46,427 nucleotides of DNA from Pleurotus ostreatus/Saccharomyces cerevisiae fusant (Eukaryota; Opisthokonta). The notes under the pieces are model-generated. The model had not been told where the DNA came from. It ran no database searches and saw only the letters and a list, made by a program, of their open reading frames with translations. Location: the NCBI GenBank assembly GCA_024196135.1, contig JAMQCK010000162.1, positions 1 through 46,427 on the forward strand, written 5' to 3'. The stretch's first letter is position 1; each line of letters starts with the position of its first letter. Below, piece after piece: positions 1 to 11,338 of the stretch. The translations under genes were made by a program, and so were the position numbers.

Positions 1-390
1 CCGTCGCATGGATTTTGGCCGATTTTGAGGGCTTCCCGGCGCACTAGGATCGAACCTTCGCTTAAGGCGCACTTTCCGGCGCACTATGGATCAAAACTCG
101 GTGGCGATGACCCTCCCAGATCACCAATTCTGAGGTCCTGTCGGTGCTGTCAGGGGTGCTTGGCCCGTTGATGGTGGTAGGCGGGGGTCTAAGCGGGCGA
201 AATTCCGTCGCGACCCCCTTATCCGGCGCACAATGGATCGGACCTGGGCGACGACAAGGCTCGACCGTCGCACTTTGGATCGAACCTATCTCGCCCTTTT
301 GCTCGAATCCGGCGCACTGGGATCGAACGTCGGCGCGTTTTGAGCCTCCAATCCGTCGCATTAGGATCGGACATTTTGCTGAGATGCCGG
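1..390. repeat. Array of degenerate GGATCGAAC motifs, copy 1
   Basis: About seven irregularly spaced copies of a motif close to CCGGCGCACTNGGATCGAAC lie near 1, 37, 76, 222, 266, 309 and 352. The 198-390 part recurs in inverted orientation at 40871-41066. Read on the minus strand, each motif contains GGTTCGATCC, which resembles a Pol III B box, but no cloverleaf can be folded around it. No gene is visible here; the short open frames on both strands look like by-products of the repeat. Confidence 0.6.
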
Positions 391-407
391 GGGGCCTGCT
401 CGAGCGC

Positions 408-1500
408 TAGCAGTTACGCGAATTTTTGGTGTCGTGTATGATGACATCAATATGTCAGTTGGTATCGCCGAGCAAATCGTCGGTCGTAAGAGTGAGTGAC
501 TCACCCCATGTGCCCGGATGTCGCTGACGACCAGCTTGAAGATGCACAGGAAAATGGCAACATGCGCTACTGCGTTCCCACTGCACAACGTCGCTCTAGA
601 AGACCTTGATGCGGGGAAGCTGGAGGAGGGTATAAGGACCGCTCCGCCCTTTACGGAGAAGTCTCTGCGTCCTACCGATGAAGAGAGTACCTTATACCGC
701 AAGTGCATGATACACACGATCCTACGGATCATCGTTAATCATGGCGGTGACGGGTTTTTGAAGCACAGAAACGCACTCAAAACCGGCCTTCCTCGGAGTG
801 CGCAGGCCATCGACGTACGCAAAATAAGTATCCACCCGCTACCCGCTATGGAAATCGACGAAAACAAGACCACCGGCATTGTCGAGATCATCGAGATTAT
901 TCTGAAGGAGCTTCAGCTTGATACCGACTCACCCGAGTACACGAAATTTATCAACATCATCGCTGGGGATTAGCTCACTTTGGCAAGACAATCCAGCACA
1001 TCCGCGTCGGGCACGAAGTTGTCTTCCAATCTTGGAGGAATATCGTCCTGATGCCCGAGTTAGTATTCCATGCGACGATCGCCGAATGCCATTGTGTGCT
1101 CGAGACGCACTTCGGACGTCCCCAATCGGGCCCTCGCAGCCCAGGCAGCCTGTCGTTCCACAACCAATGTCTTGGCCGTCTGCTCATCGTTCTGTCATCT
1201 CTCCCCCCCTTCCGCACGACCCACGATCTCATCTTCGTCTCACTGTACGCGAGGATACTCCACTGCTTGCTACTTGTCACGAAGACCGCCAACCTCGATG
1301 ATGCCGCACGCGCAACCGCCTCGTGGGACGAGCTCTATGCAGCCGCTGAGCGCATCTTGGACGCGTTCACCAACGCGGATCGCGTTTAGGAGCTTCGGGG
1401 GGAACGCGAGCCTGAAAAGCGAGTACACCTATATATGCTCCAGTACATGACCGACTCACCCCGAGTCCCTTCCCCGAGGAAGACGAAGGGTGCCCTTCGG
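408..1500 (+). pseudogene. Decayed DUF6589-family mobile-element gene fragment
   Basis: The three frames together give blocks that match my recollection of DUF6589, a domain of unknown function found in Agaricomycete mobile elements. In order they are: a YDDINM..IAEQIVGRK block near 430-500; TCATAFPL to IIAGD at about 560-970; VGHEVVFQSWRNIVLMPELVFHA at about 995-1075 (its parts read in one frame); and PGSLSFHN, LPPFRT and LIFVSLYARILHCLLLV up to 1388. Frame changes near 500-560 and near 985, and in-frame stops at 971 and 1387, break it. No start region or element ends are visible, so this is a truncated, non-functional relic. The family assignment is from memory and unsearched. Confidence 0.65.
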
Positions 1501-2052
1501 GCGCGCCATCGAGACGCGCGCGCACCCTCAGCTTTTCAGACTTCGTCGACCTGTTCCTCGCCAAGTTCCGCTCGTATCTCCTCGTTGTCTTTCGTGAGAG
1601 GAGATGCAGCTACTACATGTCGTGTGATAGAGGACTGGAACAGGCCGGACGATCGTAAAGTACTTCAATCGAGAAGACTGCTCATTCGGGGGTGACGACT
1701 CAAATACCGAGTGATGACCGTATCCCCGACTCTCGACGCCAGGAGAGAGGAGGGTTTGTCCAGTCGCGATTGTGCCAGGCACAATGTAATTTGATGGGAT
1801 GCCAGAAGCCGTATTTCGACAATCACACCCTTCTCAACGACGTTCTTTCTTGCTCGTTGTTCACCATATCCCTTGACCTTTGCCGTCGTGTACGCTGGCT
1901 TGAATACCACGGACTTGCTTTCCTCGCTCCACCCTGAACAGTACTTAACCTGTTGAAGGATATATTCTCTGTCTTCTGCAGAGCCTAAAACTTTTCCTTA
2001 CCGCTCCTTATCATCTCTCTGACTCCCACTGCCTTCGTCTGCTCACAGCGGC
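1501..2052. other. No gene recognised
   Basis: This stretch follows the DUF6589 relic. Only short, overlapping open frames are present on both strands, without splice-linked continuity or a recognisable motif. It may hold further decayed sequence of the same element. Confidence 0.4.
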
Positions 2053-3734
2053 GGCCATCAGGAAAAGGCCGGATTGGTGAATATACCAGATCACACCCGA
2101 TTTGACGCATTTGTACCATTTTATACCACTTTGCACCGCGCGAGCACGTATCAACATATCAGTGCCTTCTGTCTCTTCGCCTTCATCAGAATTAACCACT
2201 CTGTACCAGCCTGAGCTTGAGAGCACCATGCACGGTACATGGCCGATGACCCAAGCATTTGACCTCGATATCATCGCAACACGTATTATCAAGAAGAACC
2301 ATATATTGAGGCAAGCTATGCTACTACGCGCCACGGTACGGTATAGTTAGGAATGGATAGACTAGCTAAATTACGACGCCGCCCTGCCTGTCGACAGCAG
2401 CCCTGGCATGACGACTGGATGATTGATGGCTTCAAGCACTGCGGGGGTGTTAGCAGTGCGCGTGAGGTCGACAAACCTGAGAGAACCTCACTCAAAGTGA
2501 ATGTCTATGGCAACGAAGCATAGTTCTGCAGTACAAAGGTTGTGAGAAACGTGGTGAGGATCCGTATTCATGACACGTACTACATGCATCGCTGGCGTAC
2601 CGGCGGTCACATTCACTTGCAGCACTACCACGCAGGAGGTGGAGGTCGCGAGTCGAGTTAGTCTTGCCCGCCGCCACCTGCTGCTGGCTCAGAGACAGTG
2701 AAGGGACACACCTAATCCGGATATCGTGTGGACGCACGTCGGCTTCTGATAGTCATTCGCTGCATCACCCAGCCAGCTGCGCACTGGCCGTAGTTTATGG
2801 TTAACCACGCACATGCCTCAGATGAACACGAGTCACGAGCGCGTTATCCGCCTGCGCGCGCCAGTCCATGTGAGAGAGTCGGCCAGGGCGTCGTTGATCG
2901 CGCTATGGTGCGCGAACGCGGTGAGCTTCATCTGCTCTACGGTTGCATATTCAATGGAGCGTTGCACGCCGTGGGCAATGACAGGTTCGCCGACGTGTAG
3001 GTCGACGGGTCCTCAGGAGGAAACGACGCGTGGAAGATGCGCGTAAGCTGAGCACATCACGTGTGGGAAGGGTGAGCGCGCCAGCGCAGCGCCGAAGAGC
3101 GTAATACAGACGTGCCCGTGGGTGAGGTTGAAGGTATATAAGGTGTCCTGGAAGACTGTGCACCCGTTAGATCGAGAAACAGGGACATGGATGGACAACA
3201 CACCTTCGCGCTTGTGATTGGCCGCGACAACGCGCAGCTCGTTCGCAGCAGCGCGCCCACATCAAGTCGCAGGGCCACAGATCGGTGCTAGTGGTATGGT
3301 TGGGGCTTCGAGAGTCGGGAGCTGCAGGGTCTTGTAGACGGTACCACGGCGCTCATGACGGACCAGAGGAAAGAGTCGACGCGGACCGCTGACGCAATCC
3401 TTGGCGTGCTTTGTCAGCGCTCGGCACCTGCCGGTCAGTGGCCGTCGGACCGAAGAGCGCGTGTTCGTGCTTCCTTCCCACTACCTCCCACTACCAACAA
3501 CCTCCCCTTCGTCGTCCTTCCGCCAGCGTCGTTCATCCGTATTTGCACCTTCAACACCTCAACTTATTCTCCCATGCTCGCTGATCATCCATCTACACGC
3601 CAGTGGCCAAAAACACCATCATCTGCAACTTAACATGGCCTGTCGACGAGGTTCGTATGCCGATGGTAGCTTCGTCGTCTCCGGGAGGGAATCACAGTGT
3701 GTTTTGTGCTCACCCTTGCCACTCTGGGCGCTCA

Positions 3735-4472
3735 TATGAGACCATTTTTCGGCAAAAATTATCGTGAGCACGGAAGTATAAAGTACAGTGTAAAAGTATT
3801 GCGTAGAGCAGTGAGTGGAGAGTGGCGAGGTATATAGTTTGTCGTGAGCACCCATGAGTGTTTCTTGAGCACTTTTGAGCGCAGTTTGAGTGCCTTAAAG
3901 GGCGGCATGGCGGTCAGGAAGCTGCGTTATGGGACGTCACAGTGATTGTCCCCGTGACACATCGGCAAAAGCCGACGTTGGGCCTCATTTGAGGGTTTCC
4001 AGTCCTGCCTGTCATTCGTCGGACATGATGTCTCTTGAAAGTCAAATCAGGAGTTCTTAGATGCTTGAGGAGAAGGAATCACCTCATGCAGAAATGGGCG
4101 AGTGCAATTGGACATGTCCAGAACGTCGTGGGAGAACATCCCGGAGAAGGCCGTTGTCACACGAAGCCGTGGATGATCCCGCCGACCACCCACAACTCGG
4201 CGACCGTGTACATATATTCCACTTTGTCGCATCGCGCAAGCACTCCCGAGGCAAGAGGACTTACCATCGCTTGAAAACGGATGTGCTGGCGCGCACTATG
4301 CATCTCCTTCGGTGCTTTCTCCAACTGATCATGTGCTTTTCGAAAGCACTTCGCTGCTTTCAGTGAAGTGATCGCTTTTGGTATCCTCATCATGCTCTTT
4401 CTCGCACTTCTGGTACCCACGCGATGCTAAAATGTATGCTTCTAGTATTTCTTACCCAAAAAAGGCCTCATA
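3735..4472. mobile_element. TIR element E1, copy 1 (738 bp)
   Basis: The ends are TATGAGACC and GGCCTCATA, each followed inward by a T- or A-run and continuing as an imperfect TIR of about 22 bp. A perfect 6-bp direct repeat, CGCTCA, flanks it at 3729-3734 and 4473-4478, as expected of a target-site duplication. Copy 2 (13686-14433) aligns over the full length at roughly 75-80% identity by eye. The element is too short for a complete transposase, so it is probably non-autonomous. The superfamily is unknown. Confidence 0.75.
4061..4366 (+). CDS. Open frame carried by element E1 (101 aa, uncertain)
   Basis: This frame starts with an ATG at the same place in E1 as the 104-aa frame at 14010-14324 of copy 2, and the two stay collinear almost to their ends. 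Shared blocks include EEKE, WTC, RRRP.SHEAV.DP and FHFVAS. Many differences between the copies fall at third codon positions, which suggests coding constraint at some time. It resembles no family I know and has no signal peptide or clear membrane segment. It could also be a chance frame preserved in a young repeat. Confidence 0.3.
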   Translation: MLEEKESPHAEMGECNWTCPERRGRTSRRRPLSHEAVDDPADHPQLGDRVHIFHFVASRKHSRGKRTYHRLKTDVLARTMHLLRCFLQLIMCFSKALRCFQ

Positions 4473-5419
4473 CGCTCAGAGTCGCCGGAACGCGCATCAG
4501 TGTGAAGGTATTGCGAACACCACTTATATGCAGCGCTCAGGTCGTGTCGAACGGATGATGCCTGTCCTTCTTGCGTGTTACTTTCTCCATGTGTCAAATT
4601 CAGTCCATTCTCGCACGTCTCGTGCATGAAAGCAGGCTGCACTCTACTCCCTCCCTGCATACCTCATCCGAACGTTTTGTGGATCCGTGGACTGCATCGA
4701 GGAGCTCCCTTTTTGCATACCTATAGACTCAAAAGCTGTTATCTGGGCCAATTAAGCGAACCAGCCGCATGTTAACGATTTTATCAGTCCCGACTTGCTA
4801 CGGCCTTCTACAGTACCACCCGTGTTGGTACAATTAACACTGATATACCACGGCATCGGTTTAGCGAGACGATTTGCTTGATGCTACACCACATTAACTA
4901 CGATTGAACCAAAATTACCCACTCACGCGCCAAAATGTACCGTCGCGAACCACCTCGGTGGAAATTTCTGGTTCATTACACAATCCGGGCTTTTCCTGAT
5001 GGCCTCTGTCAATTATATCAGAGAGCATTACTTACTCTCACTAATTGGGTTGGACGCTGCGAATCGACTGCTGCTGTAGTTGAGTCAGAAAGCAGCAGCG
5101 ACAGCGAAAGCTGGTGAAAGCCTGGGTACTTGATATTCTGGTCCAATGAAACATAGGGAGAGCAGAGAAGGCACAGCGTCTTGTGAGCACATATTCTTAC
5201 AGGGTGACGCCGCGCTGAGTGCGTACGGCAACTGCGCAGAGCGAGGTCTCGAAAAGTTGAACGTCGCCACGTGGATACTTCGATATTATCCGAGTTTGAG
5301 AGTCGAGGACCGGGCGCCCCGCGCCGCTACCGATCGTGTGTATCCAGCTTCACAAGAAACTGGTCCTTGACAGAGAGGTACATGTGCCTGTTTCCAGATA
5401 TGTGGGTAGCAAAACTATG

Positions 5420-6672
5420 TCAGACGTATCCTACATCGCAGCATGCGCAAAGAAAGCGGCGGATGCCCTGGGGCCGCCGCAGCTTGCGAAGCTCTTTGTT
5501 TACTAGGAGCTTCGTCGCCCGCACCCCAGCGTGAGGTCCGCCAGCCTCCTTGATCCACTCACGCGGCGAGGGCACAACATCTGACCCGTGATCCTCCCCG
5601 CACTTCGCCATCGCGAACAAGATAACGGTTTCAAGAGTCTGAGGCGTCCGTCCCGGCCTCGTCCTCCTCCTGATAGGCAGCGACGCGAGCTCCTCCCAGG
5701 TTGTGTGCGGCCACGGCACCGCCTCGCGCTTGTCCTCAACGTCCTCATCAATCGCCGATTCGACGCCGAACTCGATCGCTAGGCGGGCCGGCTGATCCCT
5801 TCTCGGACGGTCCGAGAGGAGGTAGAGCAGATGAGTCTGCTGCGTCTCCCGGATCTCTTTCTCGTAATCCTTGAGATTGAGGCTCCATTTCCATCTCAAG
5901 AGACACGGGAGATGGGACCAGCGAGAGCACCGCTTGCACCAGCGGATCTCAGACAACGTGGCGGGCTTCCAGACTTGGTCAGCGTAGCAAAAGCGTTCGC
6001 TGCACATGTCAGGAGGGCATTCCTACGGAGCTGCGTCAGAAACGAACGAACGACAAACACTTAGCCGCAACAAGCAGAAGAGAGCCGCGGGACGTACAAT
6101 GTCAGAGCCCTCTTGGTACACGCTAAATCTTGCGTATAGGTCATTCCCGTCCGCGGGGGGGAAGCACGGAACAAGCCTTCCGGCTTTCACCATTTGTACC
6201 AGCGGTCCGAAGCGAGTAAGGTCGAGGATACGGACGATGTGACCTGTGGATGGTGATTGACGCGGGGCGCCAAGAAAATAAAACAGAGCCCACATTGCAC
6301 GTCTGAAGCATCCACAGTGACGAGCAGCTCCTTTGCAACGAGCTCCGGGTATCGCACAAGCCTAAGCGAGGAGCCAGAATTGTGAGCGCTATCGTCGCCA
6401 ATAGCCAGATGCTTAATCAGCACGCACGCATTCATGGACTTCCCCGAAATTGAGTGGGGACAGTGTAGATACTCGCGGAAGCCCCCGCTGATGACTGAAC
6501 GGGGCAGCGCCCCCCGCGCCGTGATGGTGTTGATCTCGACAAGCCTAGCATACCGGCGGGCGAAATCACTATCACTTTCGCTGTGATGGTCGTCGAGCTC
6601 GCCGTCAGATTTGCCGTCGAGCTCGCCGTCGGATTCGCTGTCGGATACTGCGCCGGAACTGTCCGAGGACAT
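5420..6672 (-). CDS. Zinc-finger-like protein with acidic N-terminus (375 aa, 3 exons)
   Basis: Exons on the minus strand are 6672-6294, 6243-6098 and 6022-5420. The two introns (50 and 75 bp, GT..AG) restore one frame from the ATG at 6672 to the TGA at 5420. Residues 1-35 are a Ser/Asp/Glu-rich tail with short SDGELD repeats. The middle (about 100-175) looks globular. Residues 204-215 read C-x2-C-x4-H-x2-C in a WCKRCSRW context, like the C-terminal half of a PHD-type or treble-clef finger; Cys177, 182 and 187 lie just upstream and might add ligands. The C-terminal 130 residues are rich in Arg and Glu. This suggests a nuclear, chromatin- or DNA-associated role, but that is inference. I know no named family. 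Confidence 0.7.
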
Positions 6673-6689
6673 GGTGTAGAATCTGGGGC

Positions 6690-7227
6690 GCTCGGCAGCA
6701 TGGAGAGCGTAGCTTACACGAGGTATATCAGTTCATGTTCCCCGTTCTTCAGTGTTGATGAGTACTTACGTGTACCCTATTCGGGCCGGAAGGTCAGTCC
6801 TATGTAGGAAGTTCATTGCTCTCCTTGCACGACTGTCGCGTCGCGCCCTCTGATGGTAGCGAACCGCAGGTGGGCAGTGGAGGATGATTGCGCGAAACTT
6901 TTAAACTCGCTCGCGCAAAGGTTCACACGCTCGGAAGCGTGAGATATCATGTTTACGCCGAGATAATGCCCGTCCGTGATGCCAACGATCCCTTCATTTA
7001 CTCATCAGGATTAGTAGGGGCTTACGGGGAAAATTGATCTTAAATGGCAGAGTGCGTGCAGGAAGTCACAGACTGCTGTTACATATCGGCAGCTAGTCAT
7101 TACCGCCCACAGCACAGCGCGTAGCACAGCGCTGAGATCTCCCTTGTAGAAAATCGCTCAACCTTGGGCTTCGGAGATGCATGAAGCGTCTGAACTCACA
7201 CAAGTTTTGGGCTGAATTTGAATGATT
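6690..7227. other. No gene recognised
   Basis: This is the upstream region of the 375-aa gene and the left flank of the GGTCA-rich element. No open frame of interest is present. It probably contains the promoter of the minus-strand gene, but no clear TATA element can be assigned. Confidence 0.4.
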
Positions 7228-8108
7228 GATTGAATCCAGTGTTGGGGGGGGGGGGTCAGGTCAGAGACGCTGACCTGACCCCGGGGTCAAGGGGTCAGTC
7301 AGGTCAGGTCAGCGTCGCGGAGGGCGGCTGACCCCTGGTCAGGAGGAGTCAGCGGGAATTGCCGAAGCACGTGAGTGGTTACACCTGCTCGCCCCGGAGC
7401 CCGAGAAGGCTGCTCGCCGCTCGTCCAACCGTCTAGCAGCTGGCTAAGTAGCAATCTCATCTCCGGCTTGGCTGCGGGGCGCGGACGTGCTCAATAACTC
7501 ACGTGTCTCCGTGGTGAACCGTAGTCAGACCAGTAAATGCCACAAGAGTGGTTCTACAAAAGTGGCGGGATGGGACCGGGTGGATAGGAGGGAAAGGGGT
7601 CGCAGTAGTCAGTATAGGTCGCGCCAATAGCAGGAATGTGCATTTCGTGACCGGCTAGGAGCTAGCCAGAAGTTGAACGGTGCGTGAGCATGACCGGCAA
7701 CTCCCGAAGAAGCCCGCCTTCGTCAAGTTTCTTCTTGGTGCGAAAGGCTACCACCTCTAACAAGGTCTACAGCAAGGACATACTCTCGAAAGGATGCGAG
7801 GATCGATTTTTCTGAGCAAGTCTCATGTGCCAGTGCCTCCGAATAGCTAAAGCAGACAGTGGCGGCAGAACAGGGCGGCCCATCAGTGCCTTCTGAACGT
7901 ATTGACACTCCCCGTCGACGCGAACTTGCGCTCGAGAGGATGCCTTTATGGAAATATCGTGTAACCTGATTTTTCCTGAATTTATCCGATCATAATGCGA
8001 TTTTTGGAGGCTGACCCCTCCCAAGGACGGGGTCAGGTCAGGTCAGCTACGAGGCCAAAGGTCAGTGACCCCTGACCCGGGGCGGGTCAGCGCAACACTG
8101 ATTGAATC
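7228..8108. mobile_element. TIR element with GGTCA-rich subterminal repeats (881 bp)
   Basis: The outer ends are inverted copies of GATTGAATCNAGTGTTG at 7228-7244 and 8093-8108. Just inside both ends lie clusters of GGTCA/TGACC units, at 7251-7370 and about 8009-8090, including GGTCAGGTCAGGTCAGC. Subterminal motif clusters of this kind are typical of DNA transposons, where they bind transposase. A run of 12 G lies at 7244-7255. No transposase frame is visible, and no target duplication is clear. Confidence 0.55.
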
Positions 8109-9181
8109 TGACAAGAAAGCCGCACGACTCTCGGCATTTGCCGGCCCGCTTACGTCTCACAATGAAAATGGCAGGTGGTTGAAGGCCGTTCGACAGATTC
8201 CGAAAGACACGGCGCAGGAATGTAGCCTGTTTGTACATCCTGCTCGACCGACTCCCACGAGCTGTAAGGCAAGGTGAACAGCTTTTGCTCAGATTTATTC
8301 CACGGCCGTAGTCGATCTGTCCGATGTTTCTATCGACTTATCTTTCGTAAACTTGCCTGCTCACCGATGCACGCTCGAAGGCACATAGGCGTGATAAAGG
8401 CGTCATAAGAAATGACCGGCGCCCGAGCGAAGCGCTCATAGGCTTTTCGATGCGCTTGTGTCTAACGTCGGGAGAACGTATAGGGCCCGCTTTCATGCGG
8501 CACACGTCGTCTGCACCGATGAAATTCTTACCAAAAGGCTAACAAGTTTTGGCTGTCACCTAGGTTTCTCTTTTTGGCTCCCAAGCGTGAGCACGTCATG
8601 TCGACAGCGTCTTGTGACGATGAGCAACAGAGATCTCGCGGGGAAAAGGAAGTCTCATCAGGTCGTGCACATCCATCGGTTGAATCTAGGGTGCGCGCAC
8701 TGGTCCGACTCGCAATCAGCACAAGATAAAGAAGCCTTGATCCGTGACACTTCCGTGGGATCGCGCGGACGTGTACACGCAAGTTTATGAGGCCTCGAAC
8801 GTCCTCGGAACGAAAGTGGCGTGCGTGAGCACCGATCTCTATTGCGTACGTCTCTACCGCAGCGGCCGTGTGATCTGGCCATGGCTAGGCAGCACGCAGG
8901 GTAACAAGAAGCCTGTGCTACTCTGTTGCGTGGGACCAGCTTGGAACCGCTGACTACTGTATGTACGGTATGTACCACGTAACCGCAGCAAGCGTGCGAC
9001 CCATCAGTTACACCTGACTGTCTTGGAGAATCATCGGAACCCTGTTGTATTGTATGAATGTGGACGACTCGGGAGCATCCGAGCGACCGATCGTCATGTC
9101 GCGTGCCATCAAAATCGGCCCCTCTCACGCGTTCCTCCATGGCGTCCCCCCAACGACCTTGTCTCTTTTCCTGATCACACT
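8109..9181. other. No gene recognised
   Basis: Several long open frames overlap on both strands (for example 8658-9140 on the minus strand), but they share no splice logic or motif and are probably chance frames. The last 40 bp form a pyrimidine-rich tract before the ATG at 9182, as is usual upstream of fungal genes. Confidence 0.4.
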
Positions 9182-10285
9182 ATGCCAGCTCTTCGCACCA
9201 CACACTCCGGCAGGTCTCGCATGTACAGTGGGGATGCAGAGCGTCCGGGCCCGTCCTCTCGGGTGCTCAGGAGCAGGAGAAAGGCCGCCGTCGAGTGCAT
9301 CGTCGTCAGCAGCGACGAAGAGGGAGAAAAAGAAGAGAGAACCGCGGGCGGGAGCCTCCCATCAAGGGCCAGAAAGGGCAAGGCGGTGCGGGATGAGGTC
9401 GAGGTCATCGTTATCAGTGATGGTGAGGAGGAGGGGGAGGGTGTACGCCCCAGCGGTAGTCACCTCCTGGATGACGAAAAGGAGAAGGAGAAGGGGAAGG
9501 GGAAGGAGAAGGCGGCGACTTGCGAGATCGATAGCGTTGACAACAACAGCGGACCCAGCTCTGCGACCCAGGTGTGCAGGCACTCTACGCTTGATCCTCT
9601 AGGTACTCACATTTCTCGACAGCGTGGCTCGCGCCAATCGAGGGCGTCAAGTCCAGCTCTCAGACAGGCTCAAGATGCGCTCACGGAGGCTCACCATTCT
9701 ATTGAACTCTTAAACCAAAAGGTCCGTTTTTGCGCCACTCTTTCGCATGAGCTCGCGTGTTGACCTCCTCACTAGGTTGCACAAAGTATCGAGTTGATCA
9801 CCTGCCCTATCTGTTTTGAGCTCATGGCTGGAGCGGTGTGGTACGTCGCAGGTCTGTGTTGAGGATACGCACAATTGATCCTACCCAAACTCAGCCTGCC
9901 TGACTGTGGCCACACCCTATGCCGTAGTTGCTTGGTCAGATACCTGCAGCCGCTGGTATCGACGATCGAGGCGACGGGGCGAACCCACGGCGCAAACTCC
10001 CTCGTCACGGTCTCGCCCTCACTGTTCGAGACGCTGAGTCACGGCAAGTCTCAGACGAGCGTCAATACCTTGCGCCACGAGCTCGACAAACACCTGGTGC
10101 GTGGCTCCAACATGATGGAGCAGGTCCCGATGGACTGCCCGACTTGCCACGGCGTGATCAGTTCCAAGCCTGTCCCCAACTACCCGGTGCGCTGGCTTGT
10201 CGATCACTGGAGTGCAATCCTCGGGCATCCGGTACCTCCTCATCAGCCGATGGGCGCCTTGGTAGAGTCCTTTGTTCCGCAGTAG
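9182..10285 (+). CDS. RING-finger protein with two SIM-like motifs (331 aa, 3 exons)
   Basis: Exons are 9182-9721, 9776-9840 and 9895-10285; both introns are 54 bp with GT..AG borders. The ATG at 9182 follows a pyrimidine-rich tract; the frame is open further upstream, but the conserved features begin after it. Residues 38-47 (ECIVVSSDEE) and 73-84 (VEVIVISDGEEE) are hydrophobic cores followed by acidic runs, the pattern of SUMO-interaction motifs. Residues 158-188 can form a coiled coil. The RING runs from Cys190-x2-Cys193 through Cys206, His208, Cys211 and Cys214 to Cys283-x2-Cys286 (C3HC4). The 68-residue gap before the last pair is unusually long; an extra in-frame intron could shorten it. 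The expected role is as an E3 ubiquitin ligase, possibly directed to SUMO-modified targets. The RING is well supported; the SUMO link is inference. Confidence 0.8.
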
Positions 10286-11037
10286 ACGCTCCGCGTGGAT
10301 CAATTTCTTGCTGCTTCTTGCTGTCAGATGCTCAGGAGTCAGAGTCCGCCCTCAAGTAATAAGTTCGCATATGAGCAATGCGCCTGCAGGCCGTCAGACT
10401 CGATTATGTGGCTGACCTTGTTTTGTTCTCTTTGGTCCGCGCAAAATCATCTGAGTACACCTTGTTTGATGCTTTGAGACGAGGAGAGTGCGCCCCTTGA
10501 CCGACCCGCGCCCTTGTGTGCTGTTAATTCTGATCGAGAAGCTGGGGCAGCACTCAACAAGCTTTCCAGACAGAAGAGGCCGCCCTCGACGACGCTTGGC
10601 GAGAGCTCAAAGCCCACACTATAGTAGTATGCTACTCTCCACGTGATACTTTCGCTTTACCGGGTTGCTCCAGGTGAACTTCAGTTCTCAAATCGCTGCC
10701 TGAGACAAAGAACGTGCAGGAAAACGTTAACGCTACAATTCTCGGACGAGGCTGTATTGGCCGGAAAGATCCTCGGGCGACGGTCGGAGCGGGGCGGGCG
10801 CGAAAGCAGAGGTTGGAAGGAATTTCGGCAAAAGCCGATATGTCGGAACTTGCCGCTCCGAGCTACACTTGGACCAACAAGACTCCACCGGGACCGTCCG
10901 CGCAGTGTGACGCGCGGAGATTGGCCCTTATTCAAGAGATTGTTTATGAGCGTCTAGATCAAGACATTGCGCTGTATAATGACTCTACCTCTCTTTTACT
11001 GCACCACCAGCGTGCAGATTGAGTTCACCCCCTCTCA
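10286..11037. other. No gene recognised downstream of the RING gene
   Basis: Open frames occur (for example 10714-11022, plus), but none joins the RING gene or shows a motif. Position 10826 carries one copy of the hairpin motif CGGCAAAAGCCG that also occurs in several elements of this window. Confidence 0.4.
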
Positions 11038-11042
11038 AGTAG

Positions 11043-11262
11043 CGTTGACATTTGTGGGTCCAACCCGGACATCGCGTCCGGGCATGACTCACATGACTCA
11101 TGTGGATCCGTGTGGATCGTTGTGGATATTCGCAGTTTATCCCATGTACAACTTATATACAGGCTCGGGAGGGCAAGACTAACTACTGAGAGCGATTCAC
11201 TCTTGCCTTGCCCCCTCATCCAAGTGTGCTAGTCAGCCTTCCGCATACAAACCGCGTCAAGA
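11043..11262. mobile_element. LTR-like element E4, copy 1 (220 bp)
   Basis: It begins CGTTGACA, ends CGTCAAGA, and is flanked by AGTAG at 11038-11042 and 11263-11267. The second copy at 38181-38418 begins TGTTGACA, ends CGTCAAGA, and has its own 5-bp duplication. Inside are a CCGGACATCG.GTCCGG inverted repeat and a TATA-like CTTATATACAGG. The size, 5-bp duplication and TATA box fit a solo LTR, although the GA terminus is not the canonical CA. A short TIR element is the alternative. Confidence 0.65.
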
Positions 11263-11338
11263 AGTAGCTATGATGGCACAGTTGTGTACCTCCTTGACAA
11301 GAAGACCTCGTATACACTGTCAATGATATATCTGAATA

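Larger units (their letters stand above)
2053..5004. mobile_element. Possible 2.95-kb TIR element (weak)
   Basis: Positions 2053-2091 and 4966-5004 form inverted repeats of about 38 bp that begin GGCCATCAGGAAAAG at each outer end and match at roughly 80%. The interior holds the E1 copy at 3735-4472. Apart from that, 2092-3734 and 4473-4965 show no gene I can support. The arms are short and no target duplication is clear, so the two arms could instead be separate small repeats. Confidence 0.35.

Noticed and set aside
9045..9602. 185-aa frame overlapping the first RING exon
   Set aside because: It is the shifted reading of the same exon and lacks the RING continuity after splicing.
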